From contig NZ_LT800497.1 of NCBI RefSeq assembly GCF_900166635.1, positions 3,458,344-3,522,343 of the forward strand: 64,000 nt of DNA, in the 5' to 3' direction. The notes under the pieces are model-generated. The model was not told the DNA's origin, did not search any database, and saw nothing but the letters and a program-made list of their open reading frames with translations. Origin of the DNA: Oceanobacillus timonensis (GTDB taxonomy: Bacteria; Bacillota; Bacilli; Bacillales; Amphibacillaceae). Below, in pieces: positions 7,507 through 16,033 of this stretch. Numbering within the stretch: the first letter of the stretch is position 1; the number at the start of each line of letters is the position of its first letter. Position numbers and translations under genes: made by a program.

Positions 7507-8520
7507 ATGAAGAAAATATTGTTTTTACTGATGCTAACAATCATCCTCTCAGCTTGCAGAACAGACAACATAGAAGAAAGCGCATTGGATTTGGAAACAA
7601 ACTGCAGCTCTTTGGAGACGGATATAGAAGAAGAGTTGGAGAAAAGGGTTTCTCTTTTTAAAGGGGATACGTATGAACCTTTGAAAGAAAAGCTTAATGA
7701 GGATGTATTGACGTCTAAGGAAAATTTAGAAGAAGAACTGGCAACAGTTGCCTACTCTACCTGTATTGATGTGGAAGAATCGTCTATTGAAAGCTATGAC
7801 AAGGTATACTTTTCAATGCTAGAATATTTTCATACTTACATGATGTCAAACAATAAGGAAGCCTTGACAATAGAAGAAATAAATCACAAAGGACGTGCTT
7901 TTACTGATTATGCAATAAATATTGTATTGGATGATGGTCGTCAAGCAGATATCTTTCGTTTTGATCCTTTTACTTATAGCGGTGATGTTTTATCTAAATT
8001 AGATGACGAAACCGTTATGGAATCATCGGAAGAATTGTATGCTTCTGAAATGAAAACAGATTTTATTGACAGGATTTTTTCTGGGTTAGAAAACCCGCTG
8101 AATGCAGCATTCTACAATATTCCAAACATCTTAGAAGAAAAAGATCTTGAAAAATGGGAGCCAGATCTCGATAAAAACGCAGATGCATCCAAATTTTGGC
8201 ATCTACATGCCATTATTATTGATGGGGATATAAAGGAACAAAATCTATTAAGCAAGAAAGAAAACTGGCGAGATACCAAAATATATCCAAGTTATCGTAC
8301 GTATAACATGATAGAACGGCTTGAGGATGTTCACGATATCTCTTCTGATATACCTTATCCGAAAGAAGCGCTCGAGAATGAGGAATGGTTCAAAGCAACG
8401 GATTATATGTTAGAAAACATGGAAAAAACGGTTAAAGATGGCCAATTTGATGAGGACTTATTCGATATATACCAATACATTCACGTCGGGGAAGGATACT
8501 TAGGCGAATTGAAGCTTTAG
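7507..8520 (+). CDS. Predicted lipoprotein, unknown function
   Basis: A 337-residue protein with a lipoprotein signal peptide: MKK, a hydrophobic stretch, and lipobox LSAC with Cys at about residue 17. The rest is acidic and Glu-rich, with no domain I recognise. It starts after AGAGGGGGTTAAC, 12 bases behind a small membrane protein gene, and is followed at once by a paralogue of that protein. The three probably form one membrane-associated complex or operon. Confidence 0.7.
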   Translation: MKKILFLLMLTIILSACRTDNIEESALDLETNCSSLETDIEEELEKRVSLFKGDTYEPLKEKLNEDVLTSKENLEEELATVAYSTCIDVEESSIESYDKVYFSMLEYFHTYMMSNNKEALTIEEINHKGRAFTDYAINIVLDDGRQADIFRFDPFTYSGDVLSKLDDETVMESSEELYASEMKTDFIDRIFSGLENPLNAAFYNIPNILEEKDLEKWEPDLDKNADASKFWHLHAIIIDGDIKEQNLLSKKENWRDTKIYPSYRTYNMIERLEDVHDISSDIPYPKEALENEEWFKATDYMLENMEKTVKDGQFDEDLFDIYQYIHVGEGYLGELKL

Positions 8521-8573
8521 AAAATATGATGAATGAAAAACAAAAAGCATCACTTTCGGAAAGGAGCATTTTT

Positions 8574-8894
8574 TTGGAATACGTGCACCCAAGATACTTT
8601 AAATGGATTCATATCCTGAGCAAATTTCTCGGTATTGTCACCATCCTGTATGGCATATTCATTATCATTCAGAACTTTCCGTCCATTATCGGACCTATTC
8701 CCGGGCTCGCATCTATTTTGCTAGGTGTTTATTTATATAAAAATGGAATCGAAGCAAACCGTCTTTTGAAATCGGACAGAAAAAGCAAGCAGGCTTTTGA
8801 AGGAATGTTAAAATACTATGGCTTATTTTTAATGATGAATGGGCTGTTGATTATAGCGGCGATTATTTTATACACCATTTATATATATTTATAA
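8574..8894 (+). CDS. Small membrane protein, paralogue 2
   Basis: A 106-residue protein starting at TTG 8574 behind GGAAAGGAGCATTTTTT. An upstream in-frame ATGATG at 8526 lacks a ribosome site and was rejected. Hydrophobic helices lie near residues 12-30, 34-51 and 80-105. It shares the GPxPG and LG-x-x-L-x-K-x-G features of its paralogue at 7168. Function unknown. Confidence 0.65.
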   Translation: MEYVHPRYFKWIHILSKFLGIVTILYGIFIIIQNFPSIIGPIPGLASILLGVYLYKNGIEANRLLKSDRKSKQAFEGMLKYYGLFLMMNGLLIIAAIILYTIYIYL

Positions 8895-8962
8895 AACGAA
8901 ACTTCATTCAGTTGACATTTTACTGGTGGTTTTCCGTAATAAATAGAGAATCACGCCTTACT

Positions 8963-9020
8963 AAAAAAAGAAATACAAATCAATCTCTTTGAACACACTT
9001 TGATTTGTATTTCTTTTTTA
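8963..9020. terminator. Long bidirectional terminator
   Basis: AAAAAAAGAAATACAAATCA pairs with TGATTTGTATTTCTTTTTTA, an almost perfect 19-bp stem flanked by A- and T-runs. Confidence 0.85.
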
Positions 9021-9033
9021 TTATAATCATTCT

Positions 9034-9264
9034 CTACACCTGATACACTACTTCCAGTCTGGTTTCAATCGATTGATTTCCCAGTTCAGGCAGTGCCTTT
9101 AAGCTTGATTCATCTGGTTAGCATTTTTCCTCCTGTGCTTTTTGTAATGAACGATTGATAGTAGAGACCACTAGTTGAATGCGGACAATACTTGGTGAAA
9201 CAATGACTGCACCGACACCAGTAATGGTAATTGTTCCCTGTTGGTTATTGTGACATTCATACAT
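9034..9264 (-). pseudogene. Degenerate SIMPL-domain (DUF541) gene
   Basis: On the minus strand, ATG 9264 leads into GTITITGVGAVIVSPSI and VVSTINRSLQKAQEE, the typical N-terminal half of the SIMPL/DUF541 periplasmic-type domain. An extra A then shifts the frame; ENANQMNQA continues in the next frame. A second shift gives LKALPELGNQSIETRLE, ending at TAG 9034-9036. The remnant corresponds to under half of a normal SIMPL protein (above 200 residues) and carries at least two frameshifts, so it is a decayed fragment. Confidence 0.7.
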
Positions 9265-9346
9265 TCCCCTGCCATTCTAAGTTGCAGCAGGATGAACCAT
9301 TCAATATGATTAGAATACTTTTTATTCTTGGCAGCTCATTACTACA

Positions 9347-9892
9347 TTAACGCACAGAGTTTAGTGTTTGTTCTGGGTTCAATACATAACGCACATATTC
9401 TTTCGCAATTGTTGCAAGTTCTTCATCCGATTTATGCCCTATACCATTTACTGCAAATGGCGGCAGATAGTTTGCACTGACAAAGTTAGCAGCCGCTTCC
9501 AGAGGACGTAATAATTCGGCTACGGTGAATGTAACATCCCCCTTTGCTGTATAATCTTCCTCAGCAACGCCTGTCGTTACAGCAACAATGACTTCTTTGC
9601 CCTGAAATTTGTCTCCGTTTGTTCCAAAAGCCCAACCATAGACAATGACTTCTTCCAACCATTTTTTCAGCAATGGAGGTGCACTGTACCAGTAGAAAGG
9701 AAATTGGAAAATGACGCGATCATGATTTTCTACCAGTTCGTGTTCTGTTTGCACATCGATTTTTTCATCCGGATAAGACGCATAAACATTATGAACTGTA
9801 GTATCAGGATGCTTTTTAATTTCTTCCACTAAATAACGATTACCACGGGATTCGGATAAATTGGGGTGAAAAACGAGTACTAAGGTTTTCAT
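9347..9892 (-). CDS. NAD(P)H oxidoreductase, YwrO/MdaB/KefF-like flavodoxin fold
   Basis: A 181-residue protein of the flavodoxin_2 family. N-terminal LVLVFHPNLSESRGN binds flavin phosphate. QFPFYWYSAPPLLKKWLEEV near residues 61-80 is the family hallmark, and TTGVAEEDY near 106-114 lines the flavin. It should transfer two electrons from NAD(P)H to quinones or nitro compounds. The start follows AAAAGGAGTTAATATAAA. It is transcribed away from the remains of an hxlR gene whose control region is homologous to those of the FMN reductase and the luciferase-like enzyme. Confidence 0.87.
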   Translation of the reverse strand: MKTLVLVFHPNLSESRGNRYLVEEIKKHPDTTVHNVYASYPDEKIDVQTEHELVENHDRVIFQFPFYWYSAPPLLKKWLEEVIVYGWAFGTNGDKFQGKEVIVAVTTGVAEEDYTAKGDVTFTVAELLRPLEAAANFVSANYLPPFAVNGIGHKSDEELATIAKEYVRYVLNPEQTLNSVR

Positions 9893-9916
9893 TTTATATT
9901 AACTCCTTTTTATAAA

Positions 9917-9946
9917 TTGTTTTTGTTTGATTACTAGGGTTATAAT
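9917..9946 (+). promoter_or_regulatory. hxlR-type promoter, locus B
   Basis: TTGTTT - 18 bases - TATAAT, followed by AGAAGGCACTTTAATTAAA and AGTTACTTTTATGAAACC, in the same conserved block as loci A and C. It points toward the internally deleted hxlR remnant. Confidence 0.6.
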
Positions 9947-10062
9947 AAACCCTAAGTTTCCTTTTGGGAAGAAGGCACTTTAATTAAACATAGTTACTTT
10001 TATGAAACCTTTTGTCATATAAAGGATTCCGCGGCTATCTTTTTAATAAAAGATTAAAATTG

Positions 10063-10128
10063 ATGCATCAAGCTAAAGATAAAGAAAAAGTCATGGAGAA
10101 TGAATTAAAATACTATCAAATCATTTAG
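10063..10128 (+). pseudogene. Internally deleted hxlR remnant
   Basis: This 21-codon ORF begins MHQAK, like the truncated copy at 5225 (MMHQSK). It continues directly into DKEKVMEN, which matches the C-terminal residues of the intact HxlR (DNEKVMEN). The winged-helix core is gone. Position and orientation relative to the flavodoxin-fold gene match the intact locus, so this is a deletion derivative of a third hxlR copy. Confidence 0.75.
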
Positions 10129-10142
10129 TTCCCAAAAAAATC

Positions 10143-10176
10143 AACCCTGTCAAAAATAATTTTGCAGGGTTTTTGT
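10143..10176. terminator. Intrinsic terminator
   Basis: AACCCTG pairs with CAGGGTT and is followed by TTTTG. It lies between the hxlR remnant and the convergent luciferase-like gene. Confidence 0.6.
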
Positions 10177-10311
10177 TATCGATTAAACTTTTATCTTTTT
10201 TATTTTATGTTCAATCAAATGCTGTTAAATCAATATTTTTCTTTCATATGTTTTAGAAACACGCTAGTTATAGCATACTGCATATGAAGAAAAATGATTA
10301 ATTTTTATGGA

Positions 10312-11358
10312 TTACTTATTTTTCAGTAACTCTTTCACTCTCGGAATGACTTTCTCACCATACAGGCGAATTGTCTGGAAGCGATGCTTTTGAAGCTGTC
10401 CTCCCACACTATACACTAAATTAAATCGTTGAACGCCAACCGCTGGTATCATTTGAGCAATTTTCTGTGCAACAGTTTCCGGACTTCCAACATAATAAGA
10501 TCCATACTTAACTTCGTAGTCAAATTGTTCTCTTTTCATCGGTGCGCCGCCTCGTTCTCTGGACACTCTGTCCATGGTGGCTTTTATATAGTCCCAAGCA
10601 ATTTCTTCTGCTTCTTCATCCGTTTCAGCAATAACACCTAAAGAATGCATACCTACAGATTGAGGTGGATTCCCTAATTCTTGCGTTGTTTTATGATAAA
10701 GATCCACAAAAGGCTTAAAGCGCGTTGGATTCCCACCAATAATGGCTAACATAACAGGAAAATTATATTTTGCTGCACGGACAATCGACTCTGGAGTACC
10801 GCCCACGCCTACGACAACATCCAGTTTTTTATCCAATTTCGGATAAACTTGAACATGATCAAGGGATTGCGTGAGATTTCCTTTCCAAGTGACTGGTTCA
10901 TTTTTAATTAACTCATTCAAAAGCGCAATCTTTTCTTCAAAAAGTTCATTGTAATTTCTTAAATCATAACCAAAAAGCGAAAAAGACTCTATATAAGCTC
11001 CACGCCCTATCATCATTTGAGCACGCCCATTTGATAAAGCATTAATGGTCGCAAAACGTTCTTGTAACCGCACTGGATCATCTGAACTTAAAACAGTAAC
11101 ACCTGTACCGAGTGTGATATTCTTCGTTACTAAAGAAAGCGCAGCTAAAACGGTATCCGGACTGGAGATAGAATACTCCTCGCGGTGATGCTCGCCTAAT
11201 GCAATCGCATCAACACCATACTCATCCGCCAGTTTCGCTTCTTCCACAATGTTTCGCAATGATTCTTCATAGCTCATCCGTTCTTTTGTATCATCTTTAT
11301 AAGCAATATCACCAAATGTATCCAGGCCAAATTGCAATTGGTCAACATTTATATTCAT
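10312..11358 (-). CDS. LLM-class flavin-dependent oxidoreductase (luciferase-like monooxygenase)
   Basis: A 348-residue TIM-barrel enzyme of the luciferase-like family. The N-terminal FGLDTFGDIAYKD is followed by VDAIALGEHHREEYSISSP near residues 50-68, then GTGVTVLSSDDPVRLQERFA and GRAQMMIGRGAYIESF, all typical of the alkanal-monooxygenase-like LLM group. It would use reduced FMN and oxygen on an unidentified substrate. ATG 11358 follows GGGGGTTTATCG. It is divergent from the intact hxlR gene. The nearby FMN reductase could in principle supply reduced flavin, but that link is inference. Confidence 0.88.
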   Translation of the reverse strand: MNINVDQLQFGLDTFGDIAYKDDTKERMSYEESLRNIVEEAKLADEYGVDAIALGEHHREEYSISSPDTVLAALSLVTKNITLGTGVTVLSSDDPVRLQERFATINALSNGRAQMMIGRGAYIESFSLFGYDLRNYNELFEEKIALLNELIKNEPVTWKGNLTQSLDHVQVYPKLDKKLDVVVGVGGTPESIVRAAKYNFPVMLAIIGGNPTRFKPFVDLYHKTTQELGNPPQSVGMHSLGVIAETDEEAEEIAWDYIKATMDRVSRERGGAPMKREQFDYEVKYGSYYVGSPETVAQKIAQMIPAVGVQRFNLVYSVGGQLQKHRFQTIRLYGEKVIPRVKELLKNK

Positions 11359-11420
11359 CGATAAACCCCCATATTCTACCCCTCCGTATAAATTTACATA
11401 AAATAAATCAGAGAATTATA

Positions 11421-11450
11421 TTGTATTCATTTGACTACTAGGGTTATAAT
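11421..11450 (+). promoter_or_regulatory. hxlR promoter, locus C
   Basis: TTGTAT - 18 bases - TATAAT drives the intact hxlR gene. Downstream, AAGTTTCTTTTTAGAAAG and GTTACTTTTAAGAAACC are two imperfect dyads conserved at loci A and B, and are candidate HxlR operators. Confidence 0.65.
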
Positions 11451-11560
11451 AAACCTAAAGTTTCTTTTTAGAAAGAAGGCACTTTATTTAAACCTAGTTA
11501 CTTTTAAGAAACCATATGATATATAAAGGATTAATACTCTTATAAAGGAGAGATAATAAA

Positions 11561-11932
11561 ATGGCCAATCAACCTACAGGCGAAAACTGTAAAGAACTTC
11601 AAGCAGCATTAGATATTATTTCAGGTAAATGGAAGCCGATTATTTTATTCCATCTTATGGAGAATGAGACATTACGTTTTAGCGAACTCCAACGAGCTAT
11701 TCCGGAAATCACAAAAAAAATGTTAACTTCCCAATTAAGAGAATTAGAATATCATAACATTATCGATCGCAAAGTTTATCAACAAGTACCTCCAAAAGTG
11801 GAATATTCCATGTCGGATTACGGTCATGGATTAAAGCCATTATTAGTATCGATGAGAACTTGGGGCTTTAATCATTTGGAGCATTTAGAGAGTCTACACG
11901 GGAAAGACAATGAAAAAGTCATGGAAAATTAA
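11561..11932 (+). CDS. HxlR-family winged-helix regulator
   Basis: A 123-residue MarR-like regulator of the HxlR/DUF24 family (usually 100-125 residues). Its helix-turn-helix core runs from CKELQAALDIISGKWKPII through ELQRAIPEITKKMLTSQLRELE to the wing QVPPKVEYSMSDYG. Cys10 sits in the position used for thiol or quinone sensing in YodB/HypR-type proteins, so it may respond to electrophiles or disulfide stress. ATG follows AAAGGAGAGATAATAAA. It is divergent from the luciferase-like oxidoreductase, its probable target. Confidence 0.9.
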   Translation: MANQPTGENCKELQAALDIISGKWKPIILFHLMENETLRFSELQRAIPEITKKMLTSQLRELEYHNIIDRKVYQQVPPKVEYSMSDYGHGLKPLLVSMRTWGFNHLEHLESLHGKDNEKVMEN

Positions 11933-11992
11933 TTCCATTTATTACAGGAATGGGAGAAAAAAATGGATAATCTGATGTAAAAGGAATTCATT

Positions 11993-12037
11993 AAAAATGC
12001 CAAGTCACTCTAATAATGAGTGACTTGGCATTTTTTA
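11993..12037 (+). terminator. Terminator of hxlR
   Basis: AAAAATGCCAAGTCACTC pairs with GAGTGACTTGGCATTTTTT, a very stable stem. Between the hxlR stop and this hairpin a short in-frame tail (LQEWEKKMDNLM) looks like leftover coding sequence. The rest of 12038-12268 shows no supported gene. Confidence 0.85.
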
Positions 12038-12268
12038 CGGACAGATTATTTATAACACATTCATTATTGTTTATGTTAAATAAACTTGGTACTACTTGAT
12101 TCTTTTTAGGGGCTATACTTTTTTTATTCAACTTTCTCATTACATAGTTCGTTCAAGTTTAATGCCTCCCCTGCCATAAAACAGAATCAATGTTTATATT
12201 GGTTTACTCCTCTTCATTTTTAATGGCTCATAACCTAAAGTTATATCACTATGACAAAACTGTATTTC

Positions 12269-13129
12269 TCAATCCAAAAATGAACGGTTATACTGTTTCT
12301 CAAATACTTTCCTTAATAAATAAAGGATTTTTTTGTTTGAAGCATATAAATACATCTTTCTTTTTAATGGAGCCTCTTCTATAGGAATAAATTTTACACC
12401 TTTATAATTTATCTTTTGAACAACCATAGCTGGAAGATAGGAAATACCGGCTCCTTGAGCAACAAACCCGATAAGTGCATGATAAGGCATTTCCATAATG
12501 TCTGGTGATTTTTCTACATGATTTTTTATGAGATACTCTATTCTGCTGTATAAAGGAGTGTGGATAAAAGGTAAAATTTGTGTATATTTCAAGCATTCAG
12601 TTATGGATATACGTTGATTGTTAGCACATTCATATTTTTCCGGAACAGCTGCATAAAATTCATCATCAAATAGCCAAGTAGAAAACAACCCTTTTTGTTG
12701 AGGATAGTCCTGAATAATTGCACCATCGATTTCACCAGATTTCATTAACGGAATTAAATCGATTGTATCATCCGTGACTTTCGTTATTTGTATATTTAAT
12801 TGGCCTGTATTGCCGAAATAATCAGGGTAATAATATGTTGCTAAAAAAGGATCGCTACCTATTTTGATATGTTGATTACTCATATGTTTAGCAATAGCAA
12901 ATCTTAATTGATGAATAGTAGGTTCAATATCGTTGAAAAATTGTTCCCCCTTTACAGTGAGGGTAATCCCTTGTGAAGAACGGTTAAAAACAGAAAAACC
13001 TAATAACGCTTCCAGTCTTTTTATTTGCTTTGTTAAAGCTGGTTGAGAGACATATAGCTTTTCAGCTGCCTTTGTCATACTTTTTTCTTTCACGACAGTG
13101 ACAAAATATTCAAGAGTTTGTAAATTCAT
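12269..13129 (-). CDS. LysR-family transcriptional regulator
   Basis: A 286-residue LysR protein. The N-terminal helix-turn-helix covers MNLQTLEYFVTVVKEKSMTKAAEKLYVSQPALTKQIKRLE, and an effector-binding type-2 periplasmic fold fills the rest. I start it at ATG 13129, which begins directly with the conserved NLQTLEYF; an upstream ATG at 13162 overlaps the divergent gene. It is divergently oriented to an SMR exporter pair with only about 31 bases between starts, so it most likely controls that pair. Inducer unknown. Confidence 0.88.
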   Translation of the reverse strand: MNLQTLEYFVTVVKEKSMTKAAEKLYVSQPALTKQIKRLEALLGFSVFNRSSQGITLTVKGEQFFNDIEPTIHQLRFAIAKHMSNQHIKIGSDPFLATYYYPDYFGNTGQLNIQITKVTDDTIDLIPLMKSGEIDGAIIQDYPQQKGLFSTWLFDDEFYAAVPEKYECANNQRISITECLKYTQILPFIHTPLYSRIEYLIKNHVEKSPDIMEMPYHALIGFVAQGAGISYLPAMVVQKINYKGVKFIPIEEAPLKRKMYLYASNKKILYLLRKVFEKQYNRSFLD

Positions 13130-13160
13130 CCTATTCACATCCCAAAGAGAGGTATCACTC

Positions 13161-13520
13161 ATGTATTATGTAATTCTTATCTTATCTATCCTTTTCGAAG
13201 TAAGCGCTGCAACTTTTATGAAATTATCAGAAGGTTTTACTTCATTTATACCTTCCATGATAGTTATTATTTCTTACTTCCTAGCATTAACTTTATATAT
13301 TTGGTTAACGAAAATCAAAGAATTAGGCATTATAAATGCTTTATGGTCTGGTGGAGGAACTATTTTAATAACAATAAGCGGCGTTTCTCTTTTCAATGAA
13401 ACCATTTCCTTCATTAAAATATTGGGAGTATTGCTGATTGTCTTAGGGATTATTGGATTAAACCTCCCCCGCAAATATAATAATGCATTAAAACAACTAA
13501 TATTTAAACGAGGTGAATAA
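13161..13520 (+). CDS. Small multidrug resistance (SMR) exporter subunit 1
   Basis: A 119-residue four-helix protein of the SMR family. The essential membrane-embedded glutamate is present (ILFEVSAATFMKLSEGF, Glu13), and a W-S-G motif precedes ITISGVSLFNE, as in EmrE relatives. The start at 13161 follows GAGAGGTATCACTC. It overlaps the next SMR gene by 8 bases, so the two should form a heteromeric proton-coupled exporter for cationic compounds or guanidinium-like solutes. Confidence 0.9.
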   Translation: MYYVILILSILFEVSAATFMKLSEGFTSFIPSMIVIISYFLALTLYIWLTKIKELGIINALWSGGGTILITISGVSLFNETISFIKILGVLLIVLGIIGLNLPRKYNNALKQLIFKRGE

Positions 13521-13836
13521 GTTGGGTGCCATTTTACTTATAACAAGTATTATTTTTTCAATTATTACTAATGTATTTGTTAAGCTATCTCATGGTTTTA
13601 AAAATAAGACTGCAACTGTACTAGCCTTTTTATTTTTTGCATTTTGCATTTTCTTTTTAACTTTAAGCGTGCAATATATAGAGATTGGTATTGCTTATGC
13701 GATTTGGTGTGGGATCGTTTTAACTGGTATCACATTAATTGGAGTTATCTTTTTCAACGAATCAAAAAATATGGTGAAATTAATATCTATATTTATAATA
13801 TTAATAGGTGTCATTATCCTTCAATTACAAAGTTAA
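13513..13836 (+). CDS. SMR exporter subunit 2 with Glu replaced by Ser
   Basis: A 107-residue four-helix SMR protein. GTG 13513 is the annotated start, but TTG 13522 is also possible. Alignment with subunit 1 places Ser where the essential Glu of helix 1 should be (IIFSIITNVFVKLSHGF against ILFEVSAATFMKLSEGF). It probably works only as a partner of subunit 1. Confidence 0.85.
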   Translation: MNKLGAILLITSIIFSIITNVFVKLSHGFKNKTATVLAFLFFAFCIFFLTLSVQYIEIGIAYAIWCGIVLTGITLIGVIFFNESKNMVKLISIFIILIGVIILQLQS

Positions 13837-14037
13837 TAACGCAATATATAACGCTTCCTACTTTTGAGTTTAGCGATATCGGCGGACGATGTTGGCGATA
13901 TACTGTTAAAAGATACTATGGTTTAAGAAGCACGATTCTCCCTAAAAATTAATAATTTTCCCAAATCGATACTTTGTTTATCCATCAGAATCATCATTTT
14001 CCGTGTTGTTTTTCTCCTCTTTCCTTATTATTGCACA

Positions 14038-14118
14038 TTAAAACGGTATGCTTCCTTTTTCAACTAAATTAGTAGCCATCGTGAACTCAATTCCTGAATT
14101 TGCTCCTGCTATCAGTAA
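14038..14118 (-). pseudogene. Fragment of an SDR gene
   Basis: The minus strand reads LLIAGANSGIEFTMATNLVE then a stop, matching the first 25 or so residues of an SDR Rossmann fold (compare TGGNSGIGYATAAELA at 4172). No start codon or remaining domain is present. It is a short relic. The rest of 13837-14037 shows no supported gene. Confidence 0.5.
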
Positions 14119-14120
14119 TC

Positions 14121-14155
14121 AAAAACACCGATTTCCAAAGGGAACCGGTGTTTTT
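14121..14155. terminator. Terminator of the NCS1 permease gene
   Basis: AAAAACACCG pairs with CGGTGTTTTT around a short loop, immediately downstream of the permease stop on the minus strand. Confidence 0.8.
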
Positions 14156-14158
14156 CGA

Positions 14159-15559
14159 TTACTGATTATTATTCTTAAAGATTGTGTTTTTCCTAAACGC
14201 TGATTTTTTGAAAGTATACTTCATAAGAAGCGGATAGATAATAGCAGCAGATACGAAGCCAATAATCCAGGCTAAGTCGACTTGTATAAATGCCAACCCT
14301 GCAGCTATAAGCATCGCAATGATTGCAGCTTTGTTTGTTCCAGCAAATTGACCATCTTTTTTATATAATTCTTTTACATCAATGTGTTGTTTTCTAAGCA
14401 GGTAATATTCAACAAGCAAGATTGCTATCATCGGCCCCAAAAAGGCGGAATAAGTGAGTACAAACATGTCCAATCCTTTTGCATTGTCATCCTGAACAAG
14501 TATCCAGGGAAAGGAAACGGCTGCAAGCAGTCCTGTAATTATCACAGCTATCTTATAATTCAGCTTCGTAAATAATTGGATAACATATGTCGGTGTTACA
14601 ATATTCGCCACCATGTTTACTGCAATGGAACCAAATACAATAAATACAGAAATAAATAATTCAATATACACATTATCAAATAACGCCGGCAAGCCGCGTG
14701 CCGGGTTTGTAAAACCAGTTGCACTTGCCAGCATCGCACCTACTGCAATCACAGAACCATATGCGATGACAATCGGAATGAAGTAGAGCAATCCTCTCTT
14801 TTTATCTGAATAACCTGTTTTCAGCTCTCTTGAGTAATCAGCAGCACTCAGGAAAATAGCTGCGTAATTACCTAGAAAAATCATTATAAATCCCCAAAAA
14901 GGAATTCCCCAAGAACCTGATGTGTTGATCCATGTGTCCCTTATCGCATCACTGTGGTTTGTCATTAAAATAGTAAATACCGTAATTACTATTCCCATCA
15001 GAACAACAGATGCAACTGATTCAACCCATTTAATACTCTTAAAGCCTTTCATGGAGAGTAAGATTTGGATAGCTAATAAGATAATAAAACCTAGCGCCAC
15101 GTTATCCAGAGCGCCATTACTTATAATGATAAATATTTCATTTAATGCCGTACCGCCAATCCAGCTTTGAATGCCATACCATATGACTGCTGGCACAGCA
15201 CGAAGCAAGGAAGATACAAGTGTCCCTTTTTCACCGAATGACATTTTTAATTGTGTTACATAGGGAATGCCTGTACGATACCCGGCGCGATCATTTAATG
15301 CAAACATAAGTGATATAATGCCAATCGCGATGATAGCTGCAGTAAAAGTTTGCCAGATATTGAGTGTTGCAGACCCGGCAACAATAACACTTGCTCCCAG
15401 TGTCATATTTCCCATATTCACACCGTCACCAATCCATAATGCGCTATATCCGAAAGTTCCCATCTCTCTATCTTCCGGTCCTAAAGGTTGCAGAGAATCC
15501 GTTTGTGCTGCTGCATCAGCATTTTCTAGCAGTTCATCATTGTTTACTTTCTCAGGCAT
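14159..15559 (-). CDS. NCS1-family nucleobase permease (cytosine/purine permease)
   Basis: A 466-residue membrane protein with about twelve hydrophobic segments. The NCS1 signature WIGDGVNMGNMTLGAS opens helix 1, and YGIQSWIGG matches the substrate-site helix of CodB/Mhp1-like carriers. It should import a nucleobase or hydantoin-like compound with a cation. The start at 15559 follows TAGGAGTTGGAAAA; an upstream ATG at 15601 lacks a ribosome site. No catabolic partner gene lies beside it, so substrate is open. Confidence 0.88.
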   Translation of the reverse strand: MPEKVNNDELLENADAAAQTDSLQPLGPEDREMGTFGYSALWIGDGVNMGNMTLGASVIVAGSATLNIWQTFTAAIIAIGIISLMFALNDRAGYRTGIPYVTQLKMSFGEKGTLVSSLLRAVPAVIWYGIQSWIGGTALNEIFIIISNGALDNVALGFIILLAIQILLSMKGFKSIKWVESVASVVLMGIVITVFTILMTNHSDAIRDTWINTSGSWGIPFWGFIMIFLGNYAAIFLSAADYSRELKTGYSDKKRGLLYFIPIVIAYGSVIAVGAMLASATGFTNPARGLPALFDNVYIELFISVFIVFGSIAVNMVANIVTPTYVIQLFTKLNYKIAVIITGLLAAVSFPWILVQDDNAKGLDMFVLTYSAFLGPMIAILLVEYYLLRKQHIDVKELYKKDGQFAGTNKAAIIAMLIAAGLAFIQVDLAWIIGFVSAAIIYPLLMKYTFKKSAFRKNTIFKNNNQ

Positions 15560-15613
15560 TTTTCCAACTCCTATGTTTATAATATTTGTTTTCTTATCCA
15601 TGAGTTATAATAG

Positions 15614-15700
15614 ATGATAGTTCTGCTGGCGATCTTATTGGTGCTGGTCGGTGCGTTCGTTTCCAGTAAGGATTTCCAGTTGTCATCAAAAATCCTTTAA
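15614..15700 (+). pseudogene. Fragment of an EamA (DMT) transporter gene
   Basis: The 28-codon stretch reads ILLVLVGAFVSSKDFQLS. It aligns with one helix and loop of the intact EamA transporter at 53361 (VLLGGLIIGSGDFQLSGNAL). Nothing else of the gene remains. From 15701 to 16033 I see only AT-rich sequence without a supported gene. Confidence 0.5.
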
Positions 15701-16033
15701 CATCAAACACAATCTTTTCATGTCAATTTTTATAGAAATAAACTCCCTCTTCATCCCATTGGAGGTACATTCAATATAACTGAATAAATGATTGCTTTCA
15801 ATGTTCCATTCCTACACCTACTATGTTTTAACTATACACAAACCGAAACATTAATGTCAATAAAGTTAACATGAATTGTTATATAAATTAACTTATTAGG
15901 CTTCATATCATTTAATTAAAAGGCTTTATCCACAAGTAATATAAAGAGAGTTGTTATTCAATAAGAAGATATAAACAGAAAAGAAATACAGCTGCAAAAA
16001 TGATTTGAAAATATGTAAAGCAAAGACCATAAG

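Noticed and set aside
13644..13952. 102-codon plus-strand ORF overlapping the second SMR gene
   Set aside because: It is a shadow frame of the SMR gene and its extension, with no start signal or homology pattern.
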